Assembly (NCBI RefSeq): GCF_936927845.1
Contig: NZ_CAKZHV010000067.1
Location: forward strand, 1 to 64,000
Length of the DNA stretch: 64,000 bases
Direction: 5' to 3'
Source of the DNA: an uncultured Sphingomonas sp.
Lineage (GTDB): Bacteria > Pseudomonadota > Alphaproteobacteria > Sphingomonadales > Sphingomonadaceae
Shown: positions 26,151-33,832 of the stretch, in pieces
Numbering within the stretch: the first letter of the stretch is position 1
How the letters are laid out: every line of letters begins with the position of its first letter
Translations under genes and position numbers: made by a program
The notes under the pieces: generated by a model
The model's database searches: none
The model's input: the letters and a program-made list of their open reading frames with translations, nothing else
What the model was told of the DNA's origin: nothing

Positions 26151-26239
26151 TGTGCGCCTATCTTGCCTGACCAATGTCGCGGCTCTGGTAAAATGAGTCA
26201 GGCTTGGCTAGCAAGCGGCAACGTGGAAGGAGAGAGGAT

Positions 26240-26284
26240 ATGCGAGAAAGCGCCCCGATCATCACGCGCGATCCGCGCCGATGA
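26240..26284 (+). CDS. 14-codon leader peptide overlapping uxaC
   Basis: A short frame encoding MRESAPIITRDPRR starts at ATG 26240, seven bases after the strong Shine-Dalgarno AAGGAGAG (26227-26234). Its TGA (26282-26284) overlaps the ATG of uxaC (26281-26283) as ATGA. No Shine-Dalgarno site is placed for uxaC itself, so uxaC is probably translated by coupling to this leader. The peptide has no obvious regulatory codon run apart from four arginines. It lies in the divergent kdgK/uxaC region, which also carries GCCTGAC...GTCAGGC repeats. Confidence 0.55.
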   Translation: MRESAPIITRDPRR

Positions 26285-27693
26285 CCCGCCCGCTGCGCCT
26301 CCACCCCGACCGGCTGTTCGCGAGCGATCCGGTCCAGCGCGACATCGCGCGCACCTTGTACGCCGCGGTCGCCGACCTGCCGATCGTCTCGCCGCACGGC
26401 CACACCGACCCGCACTGGTTCGCGACCGACGCAGCATGGGAGAATGCGGCCGAGCTGCTGCTGACACCCGATCACTACATCTTTCGCATGCTCTACAGTC
26501 AGGGCGTGCCGCTCGAGGAGCTCGGCGTACCGTCGCGCGAAGGCGCGCCTGCGACCGACCCGCGCGCGGCGTGGCGGACCTTTGCCGCGCATTACCACCT
26601 GTTTCGCGGCACGCCGTCACGGTTGTGGCTCGACCATGTCTTTGCCGAGATCATGGGCTTCGACGTGCAGTTGGAGGCGGCGACCGCCGACCTTTATTAC
26701 GACGCGATCGCCGAGAAACTGGCCTCGCCCGCCTTCCGCCCGCGCGCGCTGTTCGACCGGTTCGGGATCGAGCTGCTCGCCACCACCGAAGGCGCGGAAG
26801 CCGATCTGTCGGCGCATCACGCGATCCGCGCGTCGGGATGGGGCGGGCGCGTCGTCACCACATATCGCCCCGATGGCGTGATCGACGTCGAGCACGAACA
26901 ATTCGCCCCCGCGATGGCGCGCTTCGCCGCGCTGACCGGCGAGGACGTGTGGTCGTGGCAAGGCTATCTCGCCGCGCATCGCCGCCGCCGCGCCGACTTC
27001 CGCGCTGCCGGCGCGACCGCGACCGATCACGGCCACCCCGCGGCCCGCACCGCCAACCTGTCCCCGCGCGAGGCCGAAGCCTTGTTCGCGCGCGTGACGG
27101 GCCCCGATCCCTCGCCCGAGGATGCCGACCTGTTCCGCGCGCAGATGCTGACCGAGATGGCGCGGATGAGCGTGGAGGACGGCATGGTGATGCAATTGCA
27201 CCCGGGGTCGTTTCGCAACCACAATGCGGCATTGTTCGCCAGCCACGGCCGCGACAAGGGCGCCGACATCCCGATGCGGGTCGATTACGTGTCCGCGCTG
27301 AAGCCGCTGCTCGACGTGGTCGGCAACGAGCGCGATTTCACGCTGATCCTCTTCACGCTCGACGAATCGACCTACGCGCGTGAACTCGCCCCGCTGGCCG
27401 GCCATTACCCGTGCCTGCGGCTCGGCCCGGCGTGGTGGTTTCACGATTCGCCCGAGGGGATGCGGCGCTACCGCGAGATGACGACCGAGACCGCGGGCTT
27501 CTACAACACGGTCGGGTTCAACGACGACACGCGCGCGTTTCTGTCGATCCCCGCGCGCCACGATGTCGCGCGCCGCGTCGACTGCGCGTTTCTGGCCCGC
27601 CTGGTCGCCGAGCACCGGCTGGAAGACTGGGAGGCCGCCGAACTCGCGCACGAGCTGACGGTCGGGCTCGCACGCCGGGCATACCGGCTGTGA
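26281..27693 (+). CDS. uxaC: Glucuronate isomerase UxaC
   Basis: 470 residues. It isomerises D-glucuronate to D-fructuronate (or galacturonate to tagaturonate). The N-terminus RLHPDRLFASDPVQRDIARTLY and the metal-site segment PIVSPHGHTDPHWF are typical, as are HGHPAART, MVMQLHPGSFRNHN and NTVGFNDDTRAFLSIPARHD. The fold is an amidohydrolase-like TIM barrel. The ATG at 26281 fits family length but lacks its own ribosome site, relying on the leader peptide above. The stop overlaps the uxuB start. Confidence 0.95.
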   Translation: MTRPLRLHPDRLFASDPVQRDIARTLYAAVADLPIVSPHGHTDPHWFATDAAWENAAELLLTPDHYIFRMLYSQGVPLEELGVPSREGAPATDPRAAWRTFAAHYHLFRGTPSRLWLDHVFAEIMGFDVQLEAATADLYYDAIAEKLASPAFRPRALFDRFGIELLATTEGAEADLSAHHAIRASGWGGRVVTTYRPDGVIDVEHEQFAPAMARFAALTGEDVWSWQGYLAAHRRRRADFRAAGATATDHGHPAARTANLSPREAEALFARVTGPDPSPEDADLFRAQMLTEMARMSVEDGMVMQLHPGSFRNHNAALFASHGRDKGADIPMRVDYVSALKPLLDVVGNERDFTLILFTLDESTYARELAPLAGHYPCLRLGPAWWFHDSPEGMRRYREMTTETAGFYNTVGFNDDTRAFLSIPARHDVARRVDCAFLARLVAEHRLEDWEAAELAHELTVGLARRAYRL

Positions 27694-29090
27694 GGCTCTC
27701 GCCCGCCACGCTCTCGCGCCTGCCCGGTGACGTCGAACGCCCGGACTATGACCAGACCGCTCAGCGCCGCGGCATCGTCCACTTAGGCATCGGCGCATTC
27801 CACCGCGCGCACCAGGCCGCCAATACCGACCGCGCGATGGCGGCGGGCGACCGCGACTGGGCGATCACCGGCGTGTCGCTGCGCTCGCCGCAGGTGCACG
27901 ACGCGCTCGCGCCGCAGGATGGCCTCTATACGCTAAGCGAGCGCGACGGATCGGCCGAGCGGACGCGCGTCATCGGCGCGATCCGCGACGTGCTGGTCGC
28001 GCCGCGCGATCCTGCCGCGGTCGTTGCCGCACTCGCCGCGCGCGACACGCGCGTCGTCACGCTGACGATCACCGAGAAAGGCTATCACCGCCGGCCCGAC
28101 GGCACGCTCGATCCCGGTGTGGCGACCGGCGGCGCGCGCACGATCTATCATTATCTGCGCGATGCCTTTGCCGCGCGGCGTGCGGCCGGGCATGCCGGCA
28201 TGACGTTGGTGTCGTGCGACAATCTGACCGCCAACGGCCCCGCGCTGCAGCGATCGATCGCCGAGTTCCTGCAGGTCACCACGCCCGATCTGCGCGCGTG
28301 GTTCGAGGCCGAGTGCGCGTGCCCGTCGACGATGGTCGATCGCATCGTTCCCGCCGTTACCCCAACCGAGATCGATGCGCTCGCGAACCGGCTCGGCGTC
28401 TGCGACGAGGCAGCGGTCTTCACCGAGCCGTTCCGTCAATGGGTGATCGAGGACCGTTTCGCCGCCCCGCGTCCGCGTTGGGAAGCGGGCGGTGCGCAAT
28501 TCGTCGCCGATGTCGCTCCTTATGAAACCGCGAAGCTTCGCCTGCTCAACGGCGCGCATTCCACGCTCGCCTATCTCGGGCTCGCGCGCGGATTGTCGTT
28601 CGTCCACGAGGCGGTGGCCGACCCCGCGATCCGTCCGCTGGTCGAACGACTGATGCGGGTCGAGGCCGCGCCGACGATCGACGCCGCCGCCGGGCAGGAC
28701 CTGCCCGCCTATATCGACGCGCTGCTGCACCGTTTCGCCAACCCGGCGCTCGCGCACCGGTTGGACCAGATCGCGACCGACGGCTCGCAGAAGATCGGCC
28801 CGCGCTGGTTAGAGCGACTGGCGAGCGCGCGCGGGCGTGACACGCCGTGCCAGGCGACGCTGCAGGCGCTCGCCGCCTGGATCGTGTTCGTGCGCGGCGA
28901 CCGCGGCACCATCGCCGACCCGCTGGCCGATCGGCTCGCCGCGGCGTGGCGCGAGGCAGGCGCGGACGGGATCGCCGACGCGCTGTTCGCGCCCGCGGGC
29001 CTGCTTCCCGCCCCCGCGGCGCTCGACGAGACGCGCCGCGCCGCGCTGACGCAAATGGTGAAAGGCATGATCGACAGCCCGGATCGCTGA
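27690..29090 (+). CDS. uxuB: Fructuronate reductase UxuB (mannitol dehydrogenase family)
   Basis: 466 residues from GTG 27690, overlapping the uxaC stop as GTGA. It reduces D-fructuronate to D-mannonate with NADH, feeding UxuA. The Rossmann opening is GIVHLGIGAFHRAHQA, followed by ITEKGYHRRPDG, VSCDNLTANG, the segment MVDRIVPAVTP and the catalytic region YETAKLRLLNGAHSTLAYLG with its Lys, Asn and His. Length is close to the E. coli enzyme (486). Uronate isomerase and reductase form a two-gene operon, ending in a small hairpin before converging anti-sigma and sigma genes. Confidence 0.95.
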   Translation: MRLSPATLSRLPGDVERPDYDQTAQRRGIVHLGIGAFHRAHQAANTDRAMAAGDRDWAITGVSLRSPQVHDALAPQDGLYTLSERDGSAERTRVIGAIRDVLVAPRDPAAVVAALAARDTRVVTLTITEKGYHRRPDGTLDPGVATGGARTIYHYLRDAFAARRAAGHAGMTLVSCDNLTANGPALQRSIAEFLQVTTPDLRAWFEAECACPSTMVDRIVPAVTPTEIDALANRLGVCDEAAVFTEPFRQWVIEDRFAAPRPRWEAGGAQFVADVAPYETAKLRLLNGAHSTLAYLGLARGLSFVHEAVADPAIRPLVERLMRVEAAPTIDAAAGQDLPAYIDALLHRFANPALAHRLDQIATDGSQKIGPRWLERLASARGRDTPCQATLQALAAWIVFVRGDRGTIADPLADRLAAAWREAGADGIADALFAPAGLLPAPAALDETRRAALTQMVKGMIDSPDR

Positions 29091-29107
29091 CCGGCGGCCG
29101 TTCCGCA

Positions 29108-29126
29108 CCGCGGACGCACGCCGCGG
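29108..29126. terminator. Small hairpin between uxuB and the anti-sigma gene
   Basis: CCGCGG (29108-29113) and CCGCGG (29121-29126) pair around a 7-nt loop between two converging genes. It is short and lacks a T-tract, so weak evidence. Confidence 0.3.
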
Positions 29127-29127
29127 G

Positions 29128-29859
29128 TCAGACTTCGGCGAGCGCGCCCGCCGCGATGACGGGCCCGGTGGGCTGGCCGGTCGGTGAACCGCCACTGGGC
29201 TCGACCGAGATCGCCACCTGATCGCCCGCCACCGGCAGCATCGCGCGCGCCAGCCGCAGGCGCGACGCGGTCGCCGCGGGCAGCACGCCCAGCGAGATCG
29301 GCTTGCCGCCGGGTGCGATGCGCCATAGCTGACCGACCCGGTTCGCCGGCACCTCGATCGCGCCCGCGAGCCGAACCGTCGCCCGCTCGCGCTCGATCAC
29401 GATTGTCACCGGCTTCGCATCTCCGCTGGTGGAGGCGAGTGACGCGACGAGCAGCGACGGCGCGCGCGCGATCACGGGTGGCGGGACCACTGGCGGCGGC
29501 GGCGTGACCACCCAGGCGACGATCGTGGCAGCGAGTGCGCCGAGCGCACCGCCGATGCCGATCCAGCGCCACCGCGCAGCCCGCCGCCCGTCCGCCGCTC
29601 TGCCGCGCAAAAGCTCGTCAAGCGCAGGCGTGTCGAGCACGGGCACCCCCAGGCGCGCGTCGATCCGCTCGCGCAGGTGCTCGGGCGGCGGCACGTCCGC
29701 CCCCGTCTCCAGCAGCGGCGCGAGCTGCTGCTGCCACCATTCCACCTCGCGCGCGAAGTTCACGTCATCGCTCGCCCGCGCCTCTGCGCGTGACCGTTCC
29801 TCGCCCGCCAGCAGCCCGATCGCCAGTTCGGCGGCGAGCAGGCGATCCTCATCCGTCAT
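29128..29859 (-). CDS. Anti-sigma factor (RskA-like)
   Basis: 243 residues. The N-terminal cytosolic anti-sigma domain (LLAAELAIGLLAGEERSRAEA, then WWQQQLAPLL) is followed by one membrane segment near residues 99-117 (WIGIGGALGALAATIVAWVV), a Pro-rich linker, and a periplasmic RskA-type domain with AGAIEVPANRVGQLWRI and ISVEPSGGSPTG. Such proteins hold an ECF sigma factor inactive at the membrane until proteolysis. It overlaps the 3' end of the sigma gene by 11 bp. Confidence 0.88.
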   Translation of the reverse strand: MTDEDRLLAAELAIGLLAGEERSRAEARASDDVNFAREVEWWQQQLAPLLETGADVPPPEHLRERIDARLGVPVLDTPALDELLRGRAADGRRAARWRWIGIGGALGALAATIVAWVVTPPPPVVPPPVIARAPSLLVASLASTSGDAKPVTIVIERERATVRLAGAIEVPANRVGQLWRIAPGGKPISLGVLPAATASRLRLARAMLPVAGDQVAISVEPSGGSPTGQPTGPVIAAGALAEV

Positions 29860-30439
29860 CGCGCATACACTCCCGCAGACGGATCAGCGCGCGACGGATC
29901 AGGCTTTTCATCGTTGGCAGCGGCACCGCCGATCGCTCGGCGACCTCGGCATAGGTCATTCCGTCGAGAAAGGCAGCGTGGATTGCGGCGCGCGGGCGAT
30001 CGTCGAGGCTGCCGATACAATGGCGCAGCCGGCCGTGCTCCTCGGCGACCATCAGCAGACCGTCGGCGAGCAGGCTGTCGTCCGCGATCGCCGCTGCCGC
30101 GGCCTCGTCGGTCGGATCGCTCGACACCAGCGCGATCGGCCGTCTCGACCGCCGCCAGTCGAGCGCGCGGTTGCGCGCAATGGTGCACAGCCAGGTGACC
30201 GGATTGCCGCGCGCGGGCTCATATGCCCCCGCCCGCCGCCAGATAATGAGATATACCTCCTGCAACACGTCCTCGGCTGCCTGTCGTTCACCACAGATAC
30301 GCAGGCAAATGCCGAAAAGCTTCGGCGAGGTCATGTCGTAGACATGGCGAAAAGCGCGCTGATCACCCGCTGCACTGTCAGCGAGTGCGGTGATCAGCGC
30401 CGTACGGCGTGCCAACGCGTCCGATTTATCGACCGTCAT
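29849..30439 (-). CDS. ECF RNA polymerase sigma factor (SigK-like)
   Basis: 196 residues. Region 2 (FRHVYDMTSPKLFGICLRIC, AEDVLQEVYLIIWRRAGAY, NPVTWLCTIARNRALDWRR) and region 4 (RAAIHAAFLDGMTYAEVAERSAVPLPTMKSLIRRAL) are intact. The downstream overlapping anti-sigma gene indicates control by membrane sequestration. It is divergent from two exported ferritin-like genes, likely members of its regulon. No Shine-Dalgarno site precedes the ATG. On the minus strand GGAAC followed 17 bp later by CGCTT lies about 75 bp upstream, loosely resembling an ECF promoter. Confidence 0.92.
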   Translation of the reverse strand: MTVDKSDALARRTALITALADSAAGDQRAFRHVYDMTSPKLFGICLRICGERQAAEDVLQEVYLIIWRRAGAYEPARGNPVTWLCTIARNRALDWRRSRRPIALVSSDPTDEAAAAAIADDSLLADGLLMVAEEHGRLRHCIGSLDDRPRAAIHAAFLDGMTYAEVAERSAVPLPTMKSLIRRALIRLRECMRDDG

Positions 30440-30545
30440 TTTTTATGACCGTGCCCGCATCCTAACCCTGATTAGCCCCGTATCTCCAAGCGCCCATGTG
30501 ATGGAAGCCGTTCCGTGACGATTTTCGTGGGCTGGGAGGTGCCTA

Positions 30546-31544
30546 GTGACGATGCAGGACGTTCGAGCCGAGCAGGATCAACTGATCGAGACATTTGACG
30601 GGCGCGCGCGCCGCCGGGCGGATCGCCGTGCATTCTTCACCGCGGCACTCGGCGTCGCGGCGGTGGGCGGTGCCTTCGCCTACGCCGATCCCGCGCTGGC
30701 GCAGACGACGGTGACCGACAATGACGTGCTCAATTTCGCGCTGAACCTCGAATATCTCGAAGCGCAATTCTACCTCTACGCGGTCAATGGCACCGGGCTT
30801 GCCAGCAATCTCACCACCAGCGGCACCGGCGCGGCCGGCGGTACCGTCACCGGTGGCGCACAGGTCAACTTCTCGGGCGATCCGCTGGTCGGGGCCTATG
30901 CACGCGAGATCGCGGAAGACGAGCGCGCGCACGTCGCGTTCCTGCGCACCGCACTCGGCCAGGCGGCGGTGGCGATGCCCAACATCAACATCAGCTCCGA
31001 TGCGAACGGCCCCTTCACCGCGGCGGCGCGCGCGGCAGGCGTGATCGGCGCGACCGAGACGTTCAATCCTTATTCCTCGCCGACCAATTTCCTGCTCGGC
31101 GCGTTCATCTTCGAGGACGTGGGCGTCACCGCCTACAAGGGCGCCGCCCCGCTGTTGAGCAACAAGACCTTCCTGGAGGCCGCCGCCGGCATCCTGGCCG
31201 TGGAAGCCTATCACGCCGCGATCGTGCGCACGACGCTCTACTCGAAGGGCGTGCAAGGGCTGATCGACGCGACCGAGAAGATTTCGAACGCGCGTGACAC
31301 GCTCGACGGCAATCCGACGCTCGACGCGGTGCGCGGCATCGGCCCCGACGACGATCAGGGCATCGCACCCTCGGGCAGCGGCGCCACGCTGACCGCCAAC
31401 CTTTCGCCACTCAACAGCAACGGCCTCGCCTACAGCCGCACGCCCGGCCAGGTGCTCAACATCGTGTACCTGAACGCCGGCACCGCGACGATGGGCGGCT
31501 TCTTCCCCAACGGCGTCAACGGAAACATCAAGTCGACCACCTGA
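30546..31544 (+). CDS. Exported ferritin-like protein (Ferritin_2 type), copy 1
   Basis: 332 residues from GTG 30546, placed 7 bases after GGGAGG; ATG 30552 is an alternative. A twin-arginine-like RRADRRAFFTAALG signal ends ...ADPALAQ. The ferritin-fold helices contain LNLEYLEAQFYLYAVNG, REIAEDERAHVAFLRTAL, SPTNFLLGAFIFEDVG and AAAGILAVEAYHAAIVRTTL, whose Glu/His residues (E-x-x-H pattern) suit a di-iron site. A Gly/Thr-rich insertion separates helices 1 and 2. It is paralogous to the next gene and divergent from the ECF sigma operon. Such proteins appear in desiccation and stress contexts; the role here is unknown. Confidence 0.85.
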   Translation: MTMQDVRAEQDQLIETFDGRARRRADRRAFFTAALGVAAVGGAFAYADPALAQTTVTDNDVLNFALNLEYLEAQFYLYAVNGTGLASNLTTSGTGAAGGTVTGGAQVNFSGDPLVGAYAREIAEDERAHVAFLRTALGQAAVAMPNINISSDANGPFTAAARAAGVIGATETFNPYSSPTNFLLGAFIFEDVGVTAYKGAAPLLSNKTFLEAAAGILAVEAYHAAIVRTTLYSKGVQGLIDATEKISNARDTLDGNPTLDAVRGIGPDDDQGIAPSGSGATLTANLSPLNSNGLAYSRTPGQVLNIVYLNAGTATMGGFFPNGVNGNIKSTT

Positions 31545-31594
31545 CGGGTGCTGCTTCGCTGATGTTCCACCGACGTTCTCAAGGAAAGTTTCAC

Positions 31595-32638
31595 ATGATC
31601 GACCCGTTCAAAGCCATCGAGATCCTCTCCGCCGCGGAGAACCGCCGCGCGGCGCGTCGCGGCTTCCTGAAGGCCGCCGGGGGCGGCGCGGTATTGCTGG
31701 GCGGCGCATCGCTGCTGTCGGCGTGTAAGGAGGACGAGAACTACCCACCGACGCCGCAGCCGACCCCGACCCCCACGCCGACCTCGGCCACGGTGTCGGA
31801 CAGCGACATCCTGAACCTCGCGCTCAACCTCGAATATCTCGAAGCGCAATTCTACCTTTACGCGGTCAACGGCACCGGCCTGTCGGCGGCGCAGACCGCG
31901 AGCGGGACGGGAACCGCCGGCGGCACCGTCACCGGTGGCGCGCAGGTCAATTTCTCCGGTGATCCGGTCGTCGGCGCTTATGCGCGCGAGATCGCGGCGG
32001 ACGAGGCGGCGCACGTGGCGTTCCTGCGCACCGCGCTCGGATCGGCTGCGGTGGCGATGCCCAACATCAACATCGACGGCGGCGCGAACGGCGCCTTCAC
32101 CGCGGCAGCGCGCGCGGCCGGGGTGATCGGTGCGACCGACACGTTCAACCCTTACGCCTCGCCGGAGAACTTCCTGCTCGGCGCATTCCTCTTCGAGGAC
32201 GTGGGCGTCACCGCCTACAAGGGCGCGGCGCCGCTGCTCAGCAACAAGACATACCTGGAGGCCGCGGCGGGCATCCTGGCGGCGGAGGCGTATCACGCCG
32301 GGATCGTGCGCACCGTGCTCTATGCCAAGGGCATGTCGACCGCGTCGCTCATCACCGCGACGACCAAGATCTCCGACGCGCGCGACCTGCTCGACGGCAC
32401 GCCGACGAACGACGACGTGCGCGGCATCGGATCGGACGATGATCAGGGCCTGGTCGGCGCGAACAACGCCGCCAACCTGGTGCCCGCGAACGTCAACGGG
32501 ATCACGTACAGCCGCAATAGCCAGCAGGTGCACAACATCGTGTACCTGAACGCGACCGGCGCCAACCGGACCGGCGGCGGCTTCTTCCCCAACGGCACCA
32601 ACAACCCCAACGCGTCGCTGCGCGTCGGCTTGGGATGA
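31595..32638 (+). CDS. Exported ferritin-like lipoprotein (Ferritin_2 type), copy 2
   Basis: 347 residues from ATG 31595, with AAGGAAAG 6 bases upstream. The signal RRAARRGFLKAAGG...ASLLSAC combines a twin-arginine-like motif with a lipobox, followed by a Pro/Thr-rich tether (PTPQPTPTPTPTS). The ferritin core repeats that of copy 1 almost word for word (LEYLEAQFYLYAVNGTGL, GAQVNFSGDP, DVGVTAYKGAAPLLSNKT), and stretches of the DNA are also near-identical, pointing to recent duplication. Copy 1 looks soluble and copy 2 membrane-tethered. It is in tandem with copy 1, 50 bp apart, and ends at a strong terminator. Confidence 0.86.
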   Translation: MIDPFKAIEILSAAENRRAARRGFLKAAGGGAVLLGGASLLSACKEDENYPPTPQPTPTPTPTSATVSDSDILNLALNLEYLEAQFYLYAVNGTGLSAAQTASGTGTAGGTVTGGAQVNFSGDPVVGAYAREIAADEAAHVAFLRTALGSAAVAMPNINIDGGANGAFTAAARAAGVIGATDTFNPYASPENFLLGAFLFEDVGVTAYKGAAPLLSNKTYLEAAAGILAAEAYHAGIVRTVLYAKGMSTASLITATTKISDARDLLDGTPTNDDVRGIGSDDDQGLVGANNAANLVPANVNGITYSRNSQQVHNIVYLNATGANRTGGGFFPNGTNNPNASLRVGLG

Positions 32639-32645
32639 TGCCTCA

Positions 32646-32678
32646 GGTGCTCGGGCGATCCGCGATCGCCTGAGCACC
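32646..32678 (+). terminator. Strong hairpin after the ferritin-like pair
   Basis: A 15-bp stem, GGTGCTCGGGCGATC (32646-32660) with GATCGCCTGAGCACC (32664-32678), pairs fully apart from one G-T wobble around a 3-nt loop, 7 bp past the stop and followed by CTCTTTGCAT. It stands before converging genes. Confidence 0.75.
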
Positions 32679-32779
32679 GCCTCTTTGCATCGTCGCGTGG
32701 CATTCGAAGCGTCGGAGATCGGACGCAGCACCCGCCCCGATGGTAGCACGGCGGTCGTGGCTGTTGCCCAGGGTCGCCG

Positions 32780-33832
32780 TCAGACCTCCAGTCCGACGAA
32801 GATCGCGCCGGTCTCGCGCCGGTTCTGCGCCACCTCGAACGCTTCGTTGATGCGTTCGAGCGGGAACCGGTGGGTGATCAGCTCCTGCGTCTTCAGCTTG
32901 CCCTTCGCTACCAGCTCCAACACCGTCACCTGCTCCGCGTCGATGTCGTGGAAGGCGAAGCTCGCACTCGGGATCAGCGTGATCTCCGACATCTGAATAC
33001 GCTGCCATTCGAGCGGGATCGTCGTCTCGCCCGCGTCGAACCCGCCGACGATCACCACCCTGCCGCCACGCCGCACCAGCCGGGTCGCCAGCGGCAGCGT
33101 TTCCGGCATCGAGGTGCCGCCCGCGCATTCGAACACCACGTCGGCGCCGCGCCCGCCGGTCATCGCCATCACCGCGTCGTGCGGATCACGCTCGGCCGAG
33201 TTGACGACGCGGTCGGCGCCCAGCCGCTCGGCGAGCGCCAGCGCGTGCGGCACGGTGTCGATGATCAGCACGTCGGCGCCGCTCGCTTTCGCGAGCATCG
33301 TCTGCGCCAGCCCGATCGGCCCCGCCCCGATGATCGCGACGCGCGCGTTGATGGTCAGCCCCGACAGATGCTGCGCGTGGAGCGCGACCGCATAGGTATC
33401 GAGCAGCGCGGCGTCATCGAACCCGACATGGTCGGGCAGCGGGTGGAACTTGTGCGCCGGGCCGACGACATATTCGGCATAAGCGCGCGACACGCTCGCG
33501 CGCCGCGTGGGATAGAGATCGGGGCAGCGATTGTATTGCTGCACGCGACACCATTCGCACTGCCCGCAGCCCAGCACCGATTCGATCAGCACGCGGTCGC
33601 CGACCGCGACGTTCGTCACATCACCGCCGACCTCGACCACTTGGCCCGCGAGCTCGTGGCCCATGATGCAGCAGTGCAGCTCCTCCTCCGCCTTTTGCCA
33701 GTGGCGCAGGTCGGTGCCGCAGATACCCGCCATTCGCACGCGCGCCTTGACCCAATCGGCGGCGGGCAGCACCGGCTCGTCCACCTGCCGGATCTCGAAG
33801 CGACCATCGGCGGTCTTGAGCGCGGCTTTCAT
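32780..33832 (-). CDS. Zinc-dependent alcohol/polyol dehydrogenase (MDR family)
   Basis: 350 residues from ATG 33832; a GTG at 33835 is an alternative. The start overlaps the lactonase stop by one base (TGATG). The GroES-like half has the catalytic zinc ligands in MAGICGTDLRHW and MGHELAGQV and the structural-zinc Cys set GCGQCEWCRVQQYNRC. The Rossmann half has VAIIGAGPIGLAQTMLAKASGADVLIID. It resembles sorbitol/threonine dehydrogenase-type enzymes that oxidise a sugar or polyol with NAD. It is last of three minus-strand genes, after a lactonase, suggesting oxidation to a lactone that is then opened. Confidence 0.88.
   Translation of the reverse strand: MKAALKTADGRFEIRQVDEPVLPAADWVKARVRMAGICGTDLRHWQKAEEELHCCIMGHELAGQVVEVGGDVTNVAVGDRVLIESVLGCGQCEWCRVQQYNRCPDLYPTRRASVSRAYAEYVVGPAHKFHPLPDHVGFDDAALLDTYAVALHAQHLSGLTINARVAIIGAGPIGLAQTMLAKASGADVLIIDTVPHALALAERLGADRVVNSAERDPHDAVMAMTGGRGADVVFECAGGTSMPETLPLATRLVRRGGRVVIVGGFDAGETTIPLEWQRIQMSEITLIPSASFAFHDIDAEQVTVLELVAKGKLKTQELITHRFPLERINEAFEVAQNRRETGAIFVGLEV

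Noticed and set aside
27411..27689. An N-terminal extension of uxuB
   Set aside because: It is an out-of-frame reading of uxaC. GTG 27690 overlaps the uxaC stop and starts a normal family N-terminus.
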